From a virus, in IMG/VR virus record IMGVR_UViG_3300011010_000142, positions 1 to 27,142 of that record: DNA of 27,142 bases. One strand, 5' to 3'. How positions within the stretch are numbered: the stretch's first letter is position 1; each line of letters begins with the position of its first letter. Below are positions 9,273 through 16,548 of this stretch, piece by piece. The notes beneath the pieces were generated by a model that saw only the letters and a list, made by a program, of their open reading frames with translations, did not search any database and was not told the DNA's origin. The translations under genes were made by a program, and so were the position numbers.

Positions 9273-9755
9273 TCACGTTTTTTTGCTAGCCAATATCTGT
9301 TTGAGTAACTCATTTCTGTCAACTAAACTACCCTCTCCTAATGGAGTGTTTTCAATTTCTTCAGTTTTGCCTGCAATCTTTTGATCTAATCCAGCTTTTT
9401 TAAGCTGTAAATCTAGCATTTTTAACTTTTTATTAATCTTAGCTGTCTTAGCTGTAATGGCATGACCTAGCATACTACTTGCACTATTGAATATTTCACT
9501 AGCAAAACGACTATCAACTTGCATACCCAAATCCATCAAGTCTTTGTAGCTGTCAGTGGCTAATTGTGCTAAAGTGTCCATCTCAGTATCACTTGCTTCT
9601 AAGCCACGAACCTGAGGTAATGCATTTTCAATCTTTGTTAGTGTGTCGTATGCTTCTTGGGTGACAATATCCACTTCTACCTTTTCAAGCATATGTTCGT
9701 TTGCATCTGTATCGTCGGCTGGGAGTTCAAATAACTCAGACAATTTTTTAGTCAT
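9273..9755 (-). CDS. gp16: Terminase small subunit, T4 gp16-like
   Basis: The 160-aa product has an acidic N-terminus and a central helical hairpin, YKDLMDLGMQVDSRFASEIFNSASSMLGHAITAKTAKINKKLKMLDLQLKKAGL (about 70-123). This resembles the central coiled-coil region of T4 gp16 (helix with the DSRFASEIFNSASSMLGHAITAKT pattern followed by a Lys-rich helix). Length is close to T4 gp16 (164 aa). In T4, gp16 forms a ring that recognises DNA and stimulates the gp17 packaging motor. The large subunit is not in this window. The gene lies just downstream of the gp4-like gene, with a late-type box overlapping the gp4 stop. The assignment rests on remembered family patterns, so it is good but not certain. 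Confidence 0.75.
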   Translation of the reverse strand: MTKKLSELFELPADDTDANEHMLEKVEVDIVTQEAYDTLTKIENALPQVRGLEASDTEMDTLAQLATDSYKDLMDLGMQVDSRFASEIFNSASSMLGHAITAKTAKINKKLKMLDLQLKKAGLDQKIAGKTEEIENTPLGEGSLVDRNELLKQILASKKT

Positions 9756-9784
9756 ACTATAATCCTATTATAGTAGTATTTATT
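9755..9784 (-). promoter_or_regulatory. Late promoter box and start-site hairpin, small terminase gene
   Basis: AATAAATA on the minus strand at 9784-9777 overlaps the stop codon of gp4 and lies 21 nt before the start. A perfect 9-bp dyad (9755-9763 with 9767-9775) has a 3-nt loop AGG, so the ribosome site is the loop and the A of the ATG is in the stem. Confidence 0.68.
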
Positions 9785-10220
9785 ACTTACGTCTGCCGCT
9801 ATGAAAAAGGTCATCTTCGGTGATGACACGAAATGTAAAACGATTCTGTATACAATAGGCTCTTGCCGCCGCCCATTTAGCGTGATTTACTGCTACTACT
9901 GCACGATCTCTAGCACTGGCAACACGGCTTTCAATTAGACTTTGTTTTTTTGGTTTGATTTCAACCATTTCAGCAACTTGCTTGCCGAATTTATTTTCGT
10001 ACACGATGAAAAAATCAGGGATATAATTTGAACGTTTGCCGGTGATAGGATTCATATACGGGATAGCAATTGATTCACTAGCCCATTTGAGTACACTTTT
10101 GTTATTGTCACAAAAGCTCATAAATGTGAATTCCCATCCACTGCGATAACGAGGTTTGTGATTGCCCATGTACTTTTCAGGATGACGCACCTCATATATA
10201 CCCTGAGCAAACTTAGCCAT
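9783..10220 (-). CDS. gp4: Head completion nuclease, T4 gp4-like
   Basis: The 145-aa product has QGIYEVRHPEKYMGNHKPRYRSGWEFTFMSFCD at the N-terminus, matching the GxYxxxxPxKYxGxxxxxxRSxWExxFxxxxD pattern of T4 gp4. It then has a restriction-endonuclease-like core: Glu30 in the SGWEF helix, Asp69 in YIPDFF and Glu87-Ile-Lys89 in MVEIKPKKQ. These are the expected catalytic residues of the fold. In T4, gp4 acts in head completion and makes the head competent for tail joining after packaging. The ATG overlaps the upstream stop by one base (TAATG), so the upstream small protein and gp4 are coupled. The downstream neighbour is the small terminase, consistent with a head-completion and packaging block. 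Confidence 0.92.
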   Translation of the reverse strand: MAKFAQGIYEVRHPEKYMGNHKPRYRSGWEFTFMSFCDNNKSVLKWASESIAIPYMNPITGKRSNYIPDFFIVYENKFGKQVAEMVEIKPKKQSLIESRVASARDRAVVAVNHAKWAAARAYCIQNRFTFRVITEDDLFHSGRRK

Positions 10221-10582
10221 TATGTAACTATATTTCGTTGTACGGTTTCATTAGGTGCTGGCACCACACTAACTCCGTATAGTGTCGTTTTACTTTTTAA
10301 ACTGTTTAAATAGTATGCCATTAGTGCTGTAGTTTCAAGTTTAGTATTTCCTTGAATGTTAGCTAATAGAGTCATTGCATCTTGACCGGTAATGCTGACA
10401 ATTCTAAACAGCATTGTTGTAAAGTTGTTTGCTGTGTTAGTAGTAGCACAAACTGATTTAAAATACGAATTAACGATATCATATATATCCGCACTAATAG
10501 AATCTTCGTAGTTGTAAAAACTATCAAAAACTCTTACCGTGTTGTCTAATTGTGTTTGGGGTCCGTCGATTATTCGTGCCAT
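10220..10582 (-). CDS. Small probable virion protein (120 aa), conserved in T4-like aquatic phages
   Basis: I chose the ATG at 10582 over a longer frame starting at 10642, because it gives MARIIDGPQTQLDNTVRVFDSFYNYED, has an AGAGG site just upstream and does not overlap the upstream gene. The middle (YDIVNSYFKSVCATTNTANNFTTMLFRIVSITGQDAMTLL) looks helical. The end, LNSLKSKTTLYGVSVVPAPNETVQRNIV, resembles a C-terminal motif I remember in small proteins of T4-like cyanophages. There are no membrane or signal segments. It sits between the tube-like protein and gp4 and is coupled to gp4 by a one-base stop/start overlap. A head-tail joining or tail role is inferred from position only. Confidence 0.75.
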   Translation of the reverse strand: MARIIDGPQTQLDNTVRVFDSFYNYEDSISADIYDIVNSYFKSVCATTNTANNFTTMLFRIVSITGQDAMTLLANIQGNTKLETTALMAYYLNSLKSKTTLYGVSVVPAPNETVQRNIVT

Positions 10583-10606
10583 ATAAATACCTCTACTGTA
10601 TTTATT
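10583..10606 (-). promoter_or_regulatory. Late promoter box that forms the 5' arm of a start-site hairpin
   Basis: AATAAATA on the minus strand at 10606-10599 overlaps the stop of the upstream gene. A perfect 8-bp dyad (10583-10590 with 10598-10605) spans the box itself and the bases just before the ATG at 10582. The AGAGG ribosome site is at the loop/stem edge. Confidence 0.68.
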
Positions 10607-11759
10607 AAGGGCCAGGTGGTACTTGAGGCTTTGTTGCAACACCCCTGAACAGTGTTCCTAATGCATTATTAGTTTGCGTAACAACTGAGGAAGATGCTGC
10701 CGGAAAATTAAACAACGTATTTCTATTAGGTGTTCCTCTAATAGTATCTGCGGCTAATCCAAGTGCATCTGATTTGGCAGCGTTTAATAAACTTTTGGGG
10801 TTCTTAAAGGTATTTAATAAACTGCCACCGGACCTTATAGCACCTAGAATATTAATGTTACCATTTTCATCCGGTGTTAGGTCATCAATGATGCCCGATG
10901 CAGTATCTAATAATCCATTTGGTCCTAATATAGAAGCGTTTGTTCCTGGCATAGCAATAGGACTTAATGTTCTATCGTAGTGAGCAACATCGCCAAATTG
11001 TTTAACGATTTCTCCCGGACTTCTGCCGTTAATAGCACCTGAATAATACTTAACAGTTTCATACTGAATACTCATAGTGTTTTCCATAGTACCGTTTTCA
11101 GCATAATTATAAGTATCGTGACTAAAATTTTCGATGATAGGGTTTACATATGTATACAATGAAAAGTTGTGTTGGTTAAAGCCATATACATTGATGGTTC
11201 TAAAGAACGATGGCTTAGACGAACCAATATTATTTCCCGTTGCCGGCGATGTACCTTCACCTATATAGCCCCAATCGTGCCCGGTTGTTGTAACCGGATC
11301 ATATATGTCTCTGCCACTAGTAATACCCGGACTCATATCAGGTGTTGCGGCGTCTTTATAATAATATGTATAATAAGTGTGCCAAAGTTTTCTTATCAAA
11401 TCTTTGTTATCATCGTGAAATGCAATTGATATAGGATCATATTTGATTTTAGTTTGTACAATACGTTTACGATTGTATTGATTCATTGTATGAAGGTCGA
11501 AACTATAGCTAGGTAATTTAACTGATTTAACTGCTAAACCAAAGTTTTTATCTTCCGCTAATGTTGGCCAAGATTTTGATGCAGGTATCTGGTCAGTGTT
11601 TATATCAAAGTACACATGGAATAAATGCTTAAACTTGGGAGCATAAGCATAATTATTAGGCCTAAAGGTTTTACTTGCGTGAGTGTAGTCACGCAAGTAA
11701 TCATTTCCGAAGAATCCTTTAGCTACATCAGTCAATAAAGACTTGATAACGTCAGCCAT
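10605..11759 (-). CDS. Tail tube-fold protein, possibly tube initiator (gp54-like)
   Basis: The 384-aa product has features of the contractile-tail tube fold. These include KHLFHVYFDINTD (about 44-56), NFGLAVKSVKLPSYSFDLHTMNQYNRKRIVQTKIKYDPISIAFHDDNKDLIRKLWHTYY (about 72-130) and a later strand region FFRTINVYGFNQHNFSLYTYVNPIIENFSHDTYNYAENGTMENTMSIQYETVKY (about 185-238). The pattern of a variable loop followed by a strand pair and YDPISI.FHDD is shared by T4 gp54/gp48-type tube initiators and tube proteins. The C-terminal 140 residues are low-complexity and may reach into the tube or baseplate. It follows the main tube gene gp19 by 5 nt, so both are probably on one transcript. A baseplate tube initiator is my preferred reading; a second tube or connector protein is possible. 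Confidence 0.62.
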   Translation of the reverse strand: MADVIKSLLTDVAKGFFGNDYLRDYTHASKTFRPNNYAYAPKFKHLFHVYFDINTDQIPASKSWPTLAEDKNFGLAVKSVKLPSYSFDLHTMNQYNRKRIVQTKIKYDPISIAFHDDNKDLIRKLWHTYYTYYYKDAATPDMSPGITSGRDIYDPVTTTGHDWGYIGEGTSPATGNNIGSSKPSFFRTINVYGFNQHNFSLYTYVNPIIENFSHDTYNYAENGTMENTMSIQYETVKYYSGAINGRSPGEIVKQFGDVAHYDRTLSPIAMPGTNASILGPNGLLDTASGIIDDLTPDENGNINILGAIRSGGSLLNTFKNPKSLLNAAKSDALGLAADTIRGTPNRNTLFNFPAASSSVVTQTNNALGTLFRGVATKPQVPPGP

Positions 11760-11764
11760 TTTGA

Positions 11765-12391
11765 TTAGCCGATACCAGTAACCGAAGTAGATCCAAACGC
11801 ACGACCAACAGAAGTACCAAGACCACTAGTTAGTGGAGACTGAACTGCGTTATCAAAGCGAACTGACAACTGAATTGTTACAGGTTCGTTGCTCTTATAG
11901 TCCAGGTTGTTATAGTTAGCTGACTTAATGAAACATCCATATAATTCCCATGTTTCTAAAACATTAGGGACCAATGTACCATTTCCACCATCTAATAATT
12001 CATAGCTAAGTTGAAATTTATAATCTCCACCGGCTGCGGCTGATGCTTGTTCAACAAAGTCAAATTGTTTCTGTAACTGTTGACCAACTAATTTAGTAAC
12101 GTTGCCACCTGCATCATCACGCAAGTTAATTTGTGTTTCTGCCCAAGTATGTTTACCAGCTAAATAAATTTTACTGTTGTAAATATCTAATGCTACTTCG
12201 TCAAAACTAACACTTGGACGTTGAATGTCCATAACTTGTTTAGTAAGTTCTTGTGTAGAACCACCTGTACCAAAGTTAATGAATAATGCTCTGAAACGAT
12301 ATTGTAGTTTCGGCATTAACAAACCTTGCGAACTAGGTGTGTTGTCTGCTCCGACTGTCATGTTGAACAATGATTGTGAGGCTATTGCCAT
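11765..12391 (-). CDS. gp19: Tail tube protein gp19
   Basis: The 208-aa product contains LLMPKLQYRFRALFINFG (about 24-41), LTKQVMDIQRPSVSFDEVALDIYNSKIYLAGKHTWAETQINLRDD (about 49-93), GQQLQKQFDFVEQASAAAGGDYKFQLSYELLDG and VLETWELYGCFIKSANYNNLDYKSNEPVTIQLSVRFDNA. These follow T4 gp19 and its marine relatives: an antiparallel beta barrel tube subunit with YRFRALF, P...FDE....NS..Y.AGK and W.L.GCFI. It is longer than T4 gp19 (163 aa), mostly by a C-terminal tail. It stacks inside the sheath to make the DNA channel. It is preceded by the sheath gene, a terminator-like hairpin and a late box with a clear AGGAG site. The order sheath then tube matches T4. Confidence 0.93.
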   Translation of the reverse strand: MAIASQSLFNMTVGADNTPSSQGLLMPKLQYRFRALFINFGTGGSTQELTKQVMDIQRPSVSFDEVALDIYNSKIYLAGKHTWAETQINLRDDAGGNVTKLVGQQLQKQFDFVEQASAAAGGDYKFQLSYELLDGGNGTLVPNVLETWELYGCFIKSANYNNLDYKSNEPVTIQLSVRFDNAVQSPLTSGLGTSVGRAFGSTSVTGIG

Positions 12392-12410
12392 TTTGTATCT
12401 CCTATATAAT

Positions 12411-12418
12411 TATTTATC
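12411..12418 (-). promoter_or_regulatory. Late promoter box for gp19
   Basis: GATAAATA on the minus strand, 19 nt before the gp19 ATG, with an open AGGAG ribosome site between. It sits directly after the terminator-like hairpin of gp18, giving gp19 its own promoter. Confidence 0.7.
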
Positions 12419-12422
12419 TTAA

Positions 12423-12447
12423 ATAACTCCCCGTTTCCGGGGGTTAT
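12423..12447 (-). terminator. Terminator-like hairpin between gp18 and gp19
   Basis: A stem of 10 pairs with a one-base bulge and a GAAA tetraloop on the minus strand, rich in C/G near the loop, lies 3 bases after the gp18 stop. The following T run is weak (TTATTT), so it may only partly stop transcription or may protect the mRNA 3' end. Confidence 0.7.
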
Positions 12448-12450
12448 ATT

Positions 12451-15400
12451 TTAGCCTTGGCCCAATGCCCCAGTGTTCAATAAACGAACTGGTATGTAGA
12501 TAAATTCCGCTGCCTTAACAGGTTCAATAGCGATATCAATCCACAATTCGTTTCTATCAATACGTGAAGGAGTATTGTTAGTAGTATCACATACTACCAA
12601 GTAGTCATACAAACCACGTTTAGCGACTAGGTCAATAAACAATGATTGTACCACACCTGCAATTTGTTGACGAGTTAATGCATCATTTGGTTCAAATATG
12701 AAGGGACGAGCCGCAACTTGCAAACGTTCACGAATATACGCTACTAAACGAGCAACGTTAATACGATCCATAGCACTTTGTGTGTCTTGTGAATTCTTAT
12801 TACCATAGTTCAACAATCCAACACCAGTGAAGAATGCGATCGGGTTGATCTGGTTAGTATAAAGAACGTCACGGATGCTCATACGATTCTTAATTACTTG
12901 GAATTCACCAGTAACTGAGTCTAAGTAACCAATGTTTGTAGCATTGTCAATATTACCACGGCGTACACCAGCTGGAGCTAACCAAGGATAAGCAATAGTA
13001 TCATTACGTAATAATGCACGTAACATCAAGTGACTTGCCGGAACAACAGCAGGAGAACCAGATAAATCTGATGTAATACCGCTTGGATAGAATACACCCA
13101 TATAACTATCACGTGTTACCATACCATCTTCACCGCTGGACGTTGCAAATGCGGCATTAGTTGCCCAATTTGTCAATGCGGTAGCTTGGTCAGCTAAACG
13201 CAACGGAGTGTCACCTACAACATAACCTGTGTTATGACGGTCATTGTTTAGCGCAACCATGTCAGCCATTAGTTCTGGATAACCAGGAGTAGCGATCAAA
13301 TTAAAGAAATTGTCTTCTTCACGAATTGTTTGATTAGTACCAATTGCTGATTTCAATGCTGCCACCACCATAGCACGTTGTGCTTTACGACCCATGTAAG
13401 CTGAACCATCTGCCTTCAATCCACTAGCACTTACCCATGCATGACTTACTAAAGGTAAGTTAAGATTAGATGAAGTGTTACTAGGATCATATGCGCCTGC
13501 GTTAGGGAAGTCTTTACCAGTAAAGCGTTCTTTTACAAATCTTTTTACATTGTATCCCGAACGGCGTGTGTTGAATAACAACATACCTTGTGGATACAAT
13601 GCTGGATTAGGTGCATCTAAATCTAAGTGATTACTAGTTAGTAAACTAGAGATTGTTGGTACGGGGTCTTGTACTGGATCTACTGAGCCAGTGCTTGCCC
13701 AACGAGCATCTTCGAATATAACACCATCTTCACTAATTTGGTCAGTCTTGTCAATTAGTACCCACTGTGGTACTCCTCTAACTTCTTTCCAACGATAAAT
13801 CATTGGATAGTTTTCTAAATCACCAGAGTCAATCCACAAGTCACCATATACTAAAGGCGTGCCATCATCTTGGCCTGTTGTTGCGCTAGGCATTGTTGGT
13901 GAAATGATAGGACCAGTTGTGTTAGTTTGTCCAGCACCACTGTTTGAACCAGCTGGATGACCTGATGCATCAAATGCAACATTTCTGTAACCTAACCATT
14001 GCGTACCCTTTTTAACCATAATGTCAACTTGAGTAGGCGTGCTGTAGAACCAATGTTTGCCATCTGCTGGCATTACAACTGGTGCACCCTCGTTAGCAGT
14101 GTAATCTAATGGGACCCAATTTGAAAGTTGTGCAACCTTGTAATTTTTTGGTACACCAGATTTAATTACGACCTCAGTAATTGCCCCACTATTAATAGCA
14201 GTCACAGTTAATTTTAAGTCATTGGACGGGCTAGTTCCGGCTAACTGGTCACCCGATATTGTCACCTCATCACCTATTGCGTATCCGGATCCACCGGTCT
14301 GAACTCCGTTAACTACGTATGCAAAATTTGTTGCAGTAATACCGAATTCGGCAGCAGATCCGCCTCCACTAGTGCTAGTAGCATTGGCACTGCTGTTAAA
14401 AAATGGCCAGTAACCAGTTAGCTTGACACCAGTAGTTGTACCAGCAACAATTCCCAAATCAGTTAAGATTGAAGATTCAACCCCAGTAGATGAATTTCTA
14501 GTATTAATAGTAATTTGGCCTCCCAATGTATGGGAGATTTGAATTGTATTTGCTGAAGTTTTTGCGATAGTAGTATAAGGAATACGTGCCGCTTGCCAAT
14601 CAACAATAAATGAATCTAACGTTGTACCAGTATTGGTAAAAGCATATGTAGATGAAGTCAGTGGATCCCAACCAGATGGACCAACCCCTGGTATAGAAAT
14701 TATCACATAAAGTTGATTACCTGAAGTAATAGTAGGTGACGCAACTATGCCTGTTACTACTGTAGGTCCTGTGGCTAGTCTTTTCCATAAAACAATTGAT
14801 TGTGATGTATCAAACAACTCTGGTGTTTGTGCAAAAATAGTATCTTTAGGAATTGCGGCTCCACCTGAGCTATCTAAACCAGCGGTTGCAGACTCATCGC
14901 CGCGGTAAGCTAGTACGTTTACGCCAGTGTAAGATCCCGTTGTAATATTGTATCTTGATAAATTAATATTTAAACCATTACCTGCAGTAGAAGTTTTTAA
15001 CCATACAGAACCAGTAGGGCGTGGTTGAAGTTGACTCGTGGTCCATAATGGCATTCTAGCACTGGTATTAACTGCAAATGCCGGCGGGTAATAAGTTTTA
15101 GCAGTAATTCCTAAATCAATTAACACTGTGCCGCTACCACCAGAAATATTAATACTAGGGTTCTTAACTTCATTTGTTGCGGGTGCAGTATATGCTATTG
15201 ATAATTTTCCGGAAATTACAGAAGCCTGAACATATTGAGCATTACAATTGTTAATAGCAGTTGCCACTCCAGCCGCTGTGTTGTTAGGGGAAACTGGTAC
15301 AGTAACTGTAATTGTTCCTTTAGATATTATAGATCCTGATGTATCGTTGACCTCATGAGGTATAGTGATAGTAAAAGTATTACCAGCAACTAGAGTGGGA

Positions 15401-16086
15401 TCAGAAACTGTACCAGTGATAGTAGGAATTGCCTGTAACCATTCTCTACTACCTACCGCAGCCCATGTATTGAAACGTGTTTTAAAGAAATATGAAGATG
15501 TAGTTAAATCTTGTGGGTAAGCAAGAACTGCGTAGTCACCTATGTTACCAATAATATCTTTTGGTTTTCCATTAGAAACATCTGTATTATCATTCAATAC
15601 AAAAGGTATTTTATTAGTGAATTCACCGGTCTCTGCACTGAATTCATAAATTCCCCATGATGTATTGGTAGTATCTAACCAATATGTATTGTTTTCTGGT
15701 TCACCTGAAGGACGAGAAATTGAACCAACAAAGTCAGCTAAATCAATGTCTGCACGTAAAATATAAGCACGATTCGTAGAAGCCAATAACGAGTACGCGG
15801 CCAATAGACCGTATTCATTTAATTCATAACCATGAATAGGTGTGCCGTTAGTTGTCTTGTAGAAGAACGGGTTGCCATATAATGTAACTAAGTCACGCTG
15901 ACTTGTTACTTGATACAACTTGTTAGCTGTAGATTTTGTTGTTGCTGCCGCAATTGCTGTACCGGCTGCATTTGCTTTACTTTGTGCAGTAGCCAAAACA
16001 ATCAACGGGACTGAGCTTGAGGCAGACGGTAAATATTGACTTTGGTCAATAACTGTTACTTCTACGCCTGGAGATACTAGTGCCAT
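12451..16086 (-). CDS. gp18: Tail sheath protein gp18, strongly enlarged (1211 aa)
   Basis: The N-terminus MALVSPGVEVTVIDQSQYLPSASSSVPLIVLATAQSKANAAGT and later TSQRDLVTLYGNPFFY (about 61-76) and YGLLAAYSLLASTNRAYILRADID are typical of T4-like contractile sheath proteins. The C-terminal part has the conserved polymerising core: YPQGMLLFNTRRSGYNVKRF (about 831-850), SHAWVSASGLKADGSAYMGRKAQRAMVVAALKSAI (about 881-915), and near the end LWIDIAIEPVKAAEFIYIPVRLLNTG. T4 gp18 has 659 residues, so about 550 are extra, mainly between residues 220 and 780. This middle holds two related beta modules (about 224-331 and 445-552) and a GGSGYAIGDEVTI module (about 586-650), probably exposed on the tail surface. 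The sheath contracts to drive the tube through the host envelope. The gene has a 45-nt leader behind a TATAAACA box and an AAAGGAAA site. Confidence 0.95.
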   Translation of the reverse strand: MALVSPGVEVTVIDQSQYLPSASSSVPLIVLATAQSKANAAGTAIAAATTKSTANKLYQVTSQRDLVTLYGNPFFYKTTNGTPIHGYELNEYGLLAAYSLLASTNRAYILRADIDLADFVGSISRPSGEPENNTYWLDTTNTSWGIYEFSAETGEFTNKIPFVLNDNTDVSNGKPKDIIGNIGDYAVLAYPQDLTTSSYFFKTRFNTWAAVGSREWLQAIPTITGTVSDPTLVAGNTFTITIPHEVNDTSGSIISKGTITVTVPVSPNNTAAGVATAINNCNAQYVQASVISGKLSIAYTAPATNEVKNPSINISGGSGTVLIDLGITAKTYYPPAFAVNTSARMPLWTTSQLQPRPTGSVWLKTSTAGNGLNINLSRYNITTGSYTGVNVLAYRGDESATAGLDSSGGAAIPKDTIFAQTPELFDTSQSIVLWKRLATGPTVVTGIVASPTITSGNQLYVIISIPGVGPSGWDPLTSSTYAFTNTGTTLDSFIVDWQAARIPYTTIAKTSANTIQISHTLGGQITINTRNSSTGVESSILTDLGIVAGTTTGVKLTGYWPFFNSSANATSTSGGGSAAEFGITATNFAYVVNGVQTGGSGYAIGDEVTISGDQLAGTSPSNDLKLTVTAINSGAITEVVIKSGVPKNYKVAQLSNWVPLDYTANEGAPVVMPADGKHWFYSTPTQVDIMVKKGTQWLGYRNVAFDASGHPAGSNSGAGQTNTTGPIISPTMPSATTGQDDGTPLVYGDLWIDSGDLENYPMIYRWKEVRGVPQWVLIDKTDQISEDGVIFEDARWASTGSVDPVQDPVPTISSLLTSNHLDLDAPNPALYPQGMLLFNTRRSGYNVKRFVKERFTGKDFPNAGAYDPSNTSSNLNLPLVSHAWVSASGLKADGSAYMGRKAQRAMVVAALKSAIGTNQTIREEDNFFNLIATPGYPELMADMVALNNDRHNTGYVVGDTPLRLADQATALTNWATNAAFATSSGEDGMVTRDSYMGVFYPSGITSDLSGSPAVVPASHLMLRALLRNDTIAYPWLAPAGVRRGNIDNATNIGYLDSVTGEFQVIKNRMSIRDVLYTNQINPIAFFTGVGLLNYGNKNSQDTQSAMDRINVARLVAYIRERLQVAARPFIFEPNDALTRQQIAGVVQSLFIDLVAKRGLYDYLVVCDTTNNTPSRIDRNELWIDIAIEPVKAAEFIYIPVRLLNTGALGQG
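14137..14331 (-). other. GGSGY beta module within the tail sheath
   Basis: Residues about 586-650 read NFAYVVNGVQTGGSGYAIGDEVTI, then TAINSGAITEVVIKSGVP. The structural protein at 23802-24506 has a similar module. Boundaries are approximate. Confidence 0.6.
14431..14754 (-). repeat. Sheath insert module B
   Basis: Residues about 445-552 begin TGIVASPTITSGNQLYVIIS and end LTDLGIVAGTT. The opening TG.V..PT...GN and the closing L.DLGI.A.T match the module at 15094-15417, with weaker likeness between. Confidence 0.6.
15094..15417 (-). repeat. Sheath insert module A
   Basis: Residues about 224-331 begin TGTVSDPTLVAGNTFTITIP and end LIDLGITAKT. It is of nearly the same length as module B and shares both edge motifs, suggesting duplication of one beta domain. 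Confidence 0.6.
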
Positions 16087-16131
16087 GTTAAATTTCCTTT
16101 ATGTTATACTTGATGTAAGGATTACCTTATC

Positions 16132-16139
16132 TGTTTATA
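16132..16139 (-). promoter_or_regulatory. Putative late promoter box for the tail sheath gene
   Basis: The minus strand reads TATAAACA, one base away from the T4 late consensus, 45 nt before the gp18 ATG. A short dyad TAAGG-TAAT-CCTTA follows it. It is the weakest match in the set. Confidence 0.45.
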
Positions 16140-16194
16140 TTTAGTAGTAATGCCATAAAAAGCCCCAATAACCGTGCCTTCGAAGGTGTTTTAA

Positions 16195-16202
16195 GATAAA
16201 TA
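16195..16202 (+). promoter_or_regulatory. GATAAATA box abutting the HNH-like gene start
   Basis: The box ends one base before the first ATG (16204) of the zinc-knuckle gene. If it works as a late promoter, the transcript would start at or inside the ORF, so either translation is leaderless or the box is not the promoter of this gene. Confidence 0.4.
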
Positions 16203-16203
16203 G

Positions 16204-16548
16204 ATGATGAGACCTATATGCAATACATGTAATAAGAACACATGCGCTATAAACTACATTCGTGCAGGAGTAACACACTATAGAAAGATGTGTGATGAGT
16301 GTGGTAGAAAGAAAAACAAGCTGTCGGTAAGAACACCTACATGGAAAACTGCGGGCTATAAGAAAAAACCCACATGTGATATATGTGGGTTTAAAAGTAT
16401 TTTCTCTACGCAAACAACAGTGTTTCACATAGACGGTAAATTAGAAAACGCTGACTTTACTAACCTTAGGACAATCTGCTTAAACTGCGTAGAAGTAGTA
16501 AAGAAAAAAGAAGTTACTTGGCGAAGAGGTGACTTAGAAGTTGATTAA
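16204..16548 (+). CDS. HNH/zinc-knuckle protein, possible HNH endonuclease
   Basis: The 114-aa product has four Cys-x-x-Cys pairs: C6/C9, C30/C33, C58/C61 and C92/C95. The second half, PTCDICGFKSI then VFHIDGKLENADFTNLRTICLNC, follows the HNH pattern (His75-x-Asp77 and Asn87-Leu with C92xxC95) where the zinc ribbon carries the beta-beta-alpha-metal site. The usual HH doublet is reduced to FH, so catalytic activity is uncertain. Phage HNH proteins include homing endonucleases, packaging nucleases and DNA-binding proteins. The gene lies alone on the plus strand between the sheath and dNMP kinase genes, and its last 15 bases overlap the end of the dNMP kinase gene head-on. No clear ribosome site is visible, and two ATG codons in a row open the frame. 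Confidence 0.75.
   Translation: MMRPICNTCNKNTCAINYIRAGVTHYRKMCDECGRKKNKLSVRTPTWKTAGYKKKPTCDICGFKSIFSTQTTVFHIDGKLENADFTNLRTICLNCVEVVKKKEVTWRRGDLEVD

Noticed and set aside
10583-10642. A 20-residue N-terminal extension of the small virion protein
   Set aside because: It would overlap the upstream gene and run through the promoter box; the ATG at 10582 has the ribosome site.
16177-16186. Ten-base palindrome CCTTCGAAGG in the sheath/HNH intergenic region
   Set aside because: It is short and without a T run or repeat partner; an operator is possible but unsupported.
16141-16428. A 95-aa minus-strand frame opposite the HNH-like gene
   Set aside because: It has no motif, and the zinc-knuckle pattern with HNH residues on the plus strand is far better supported.
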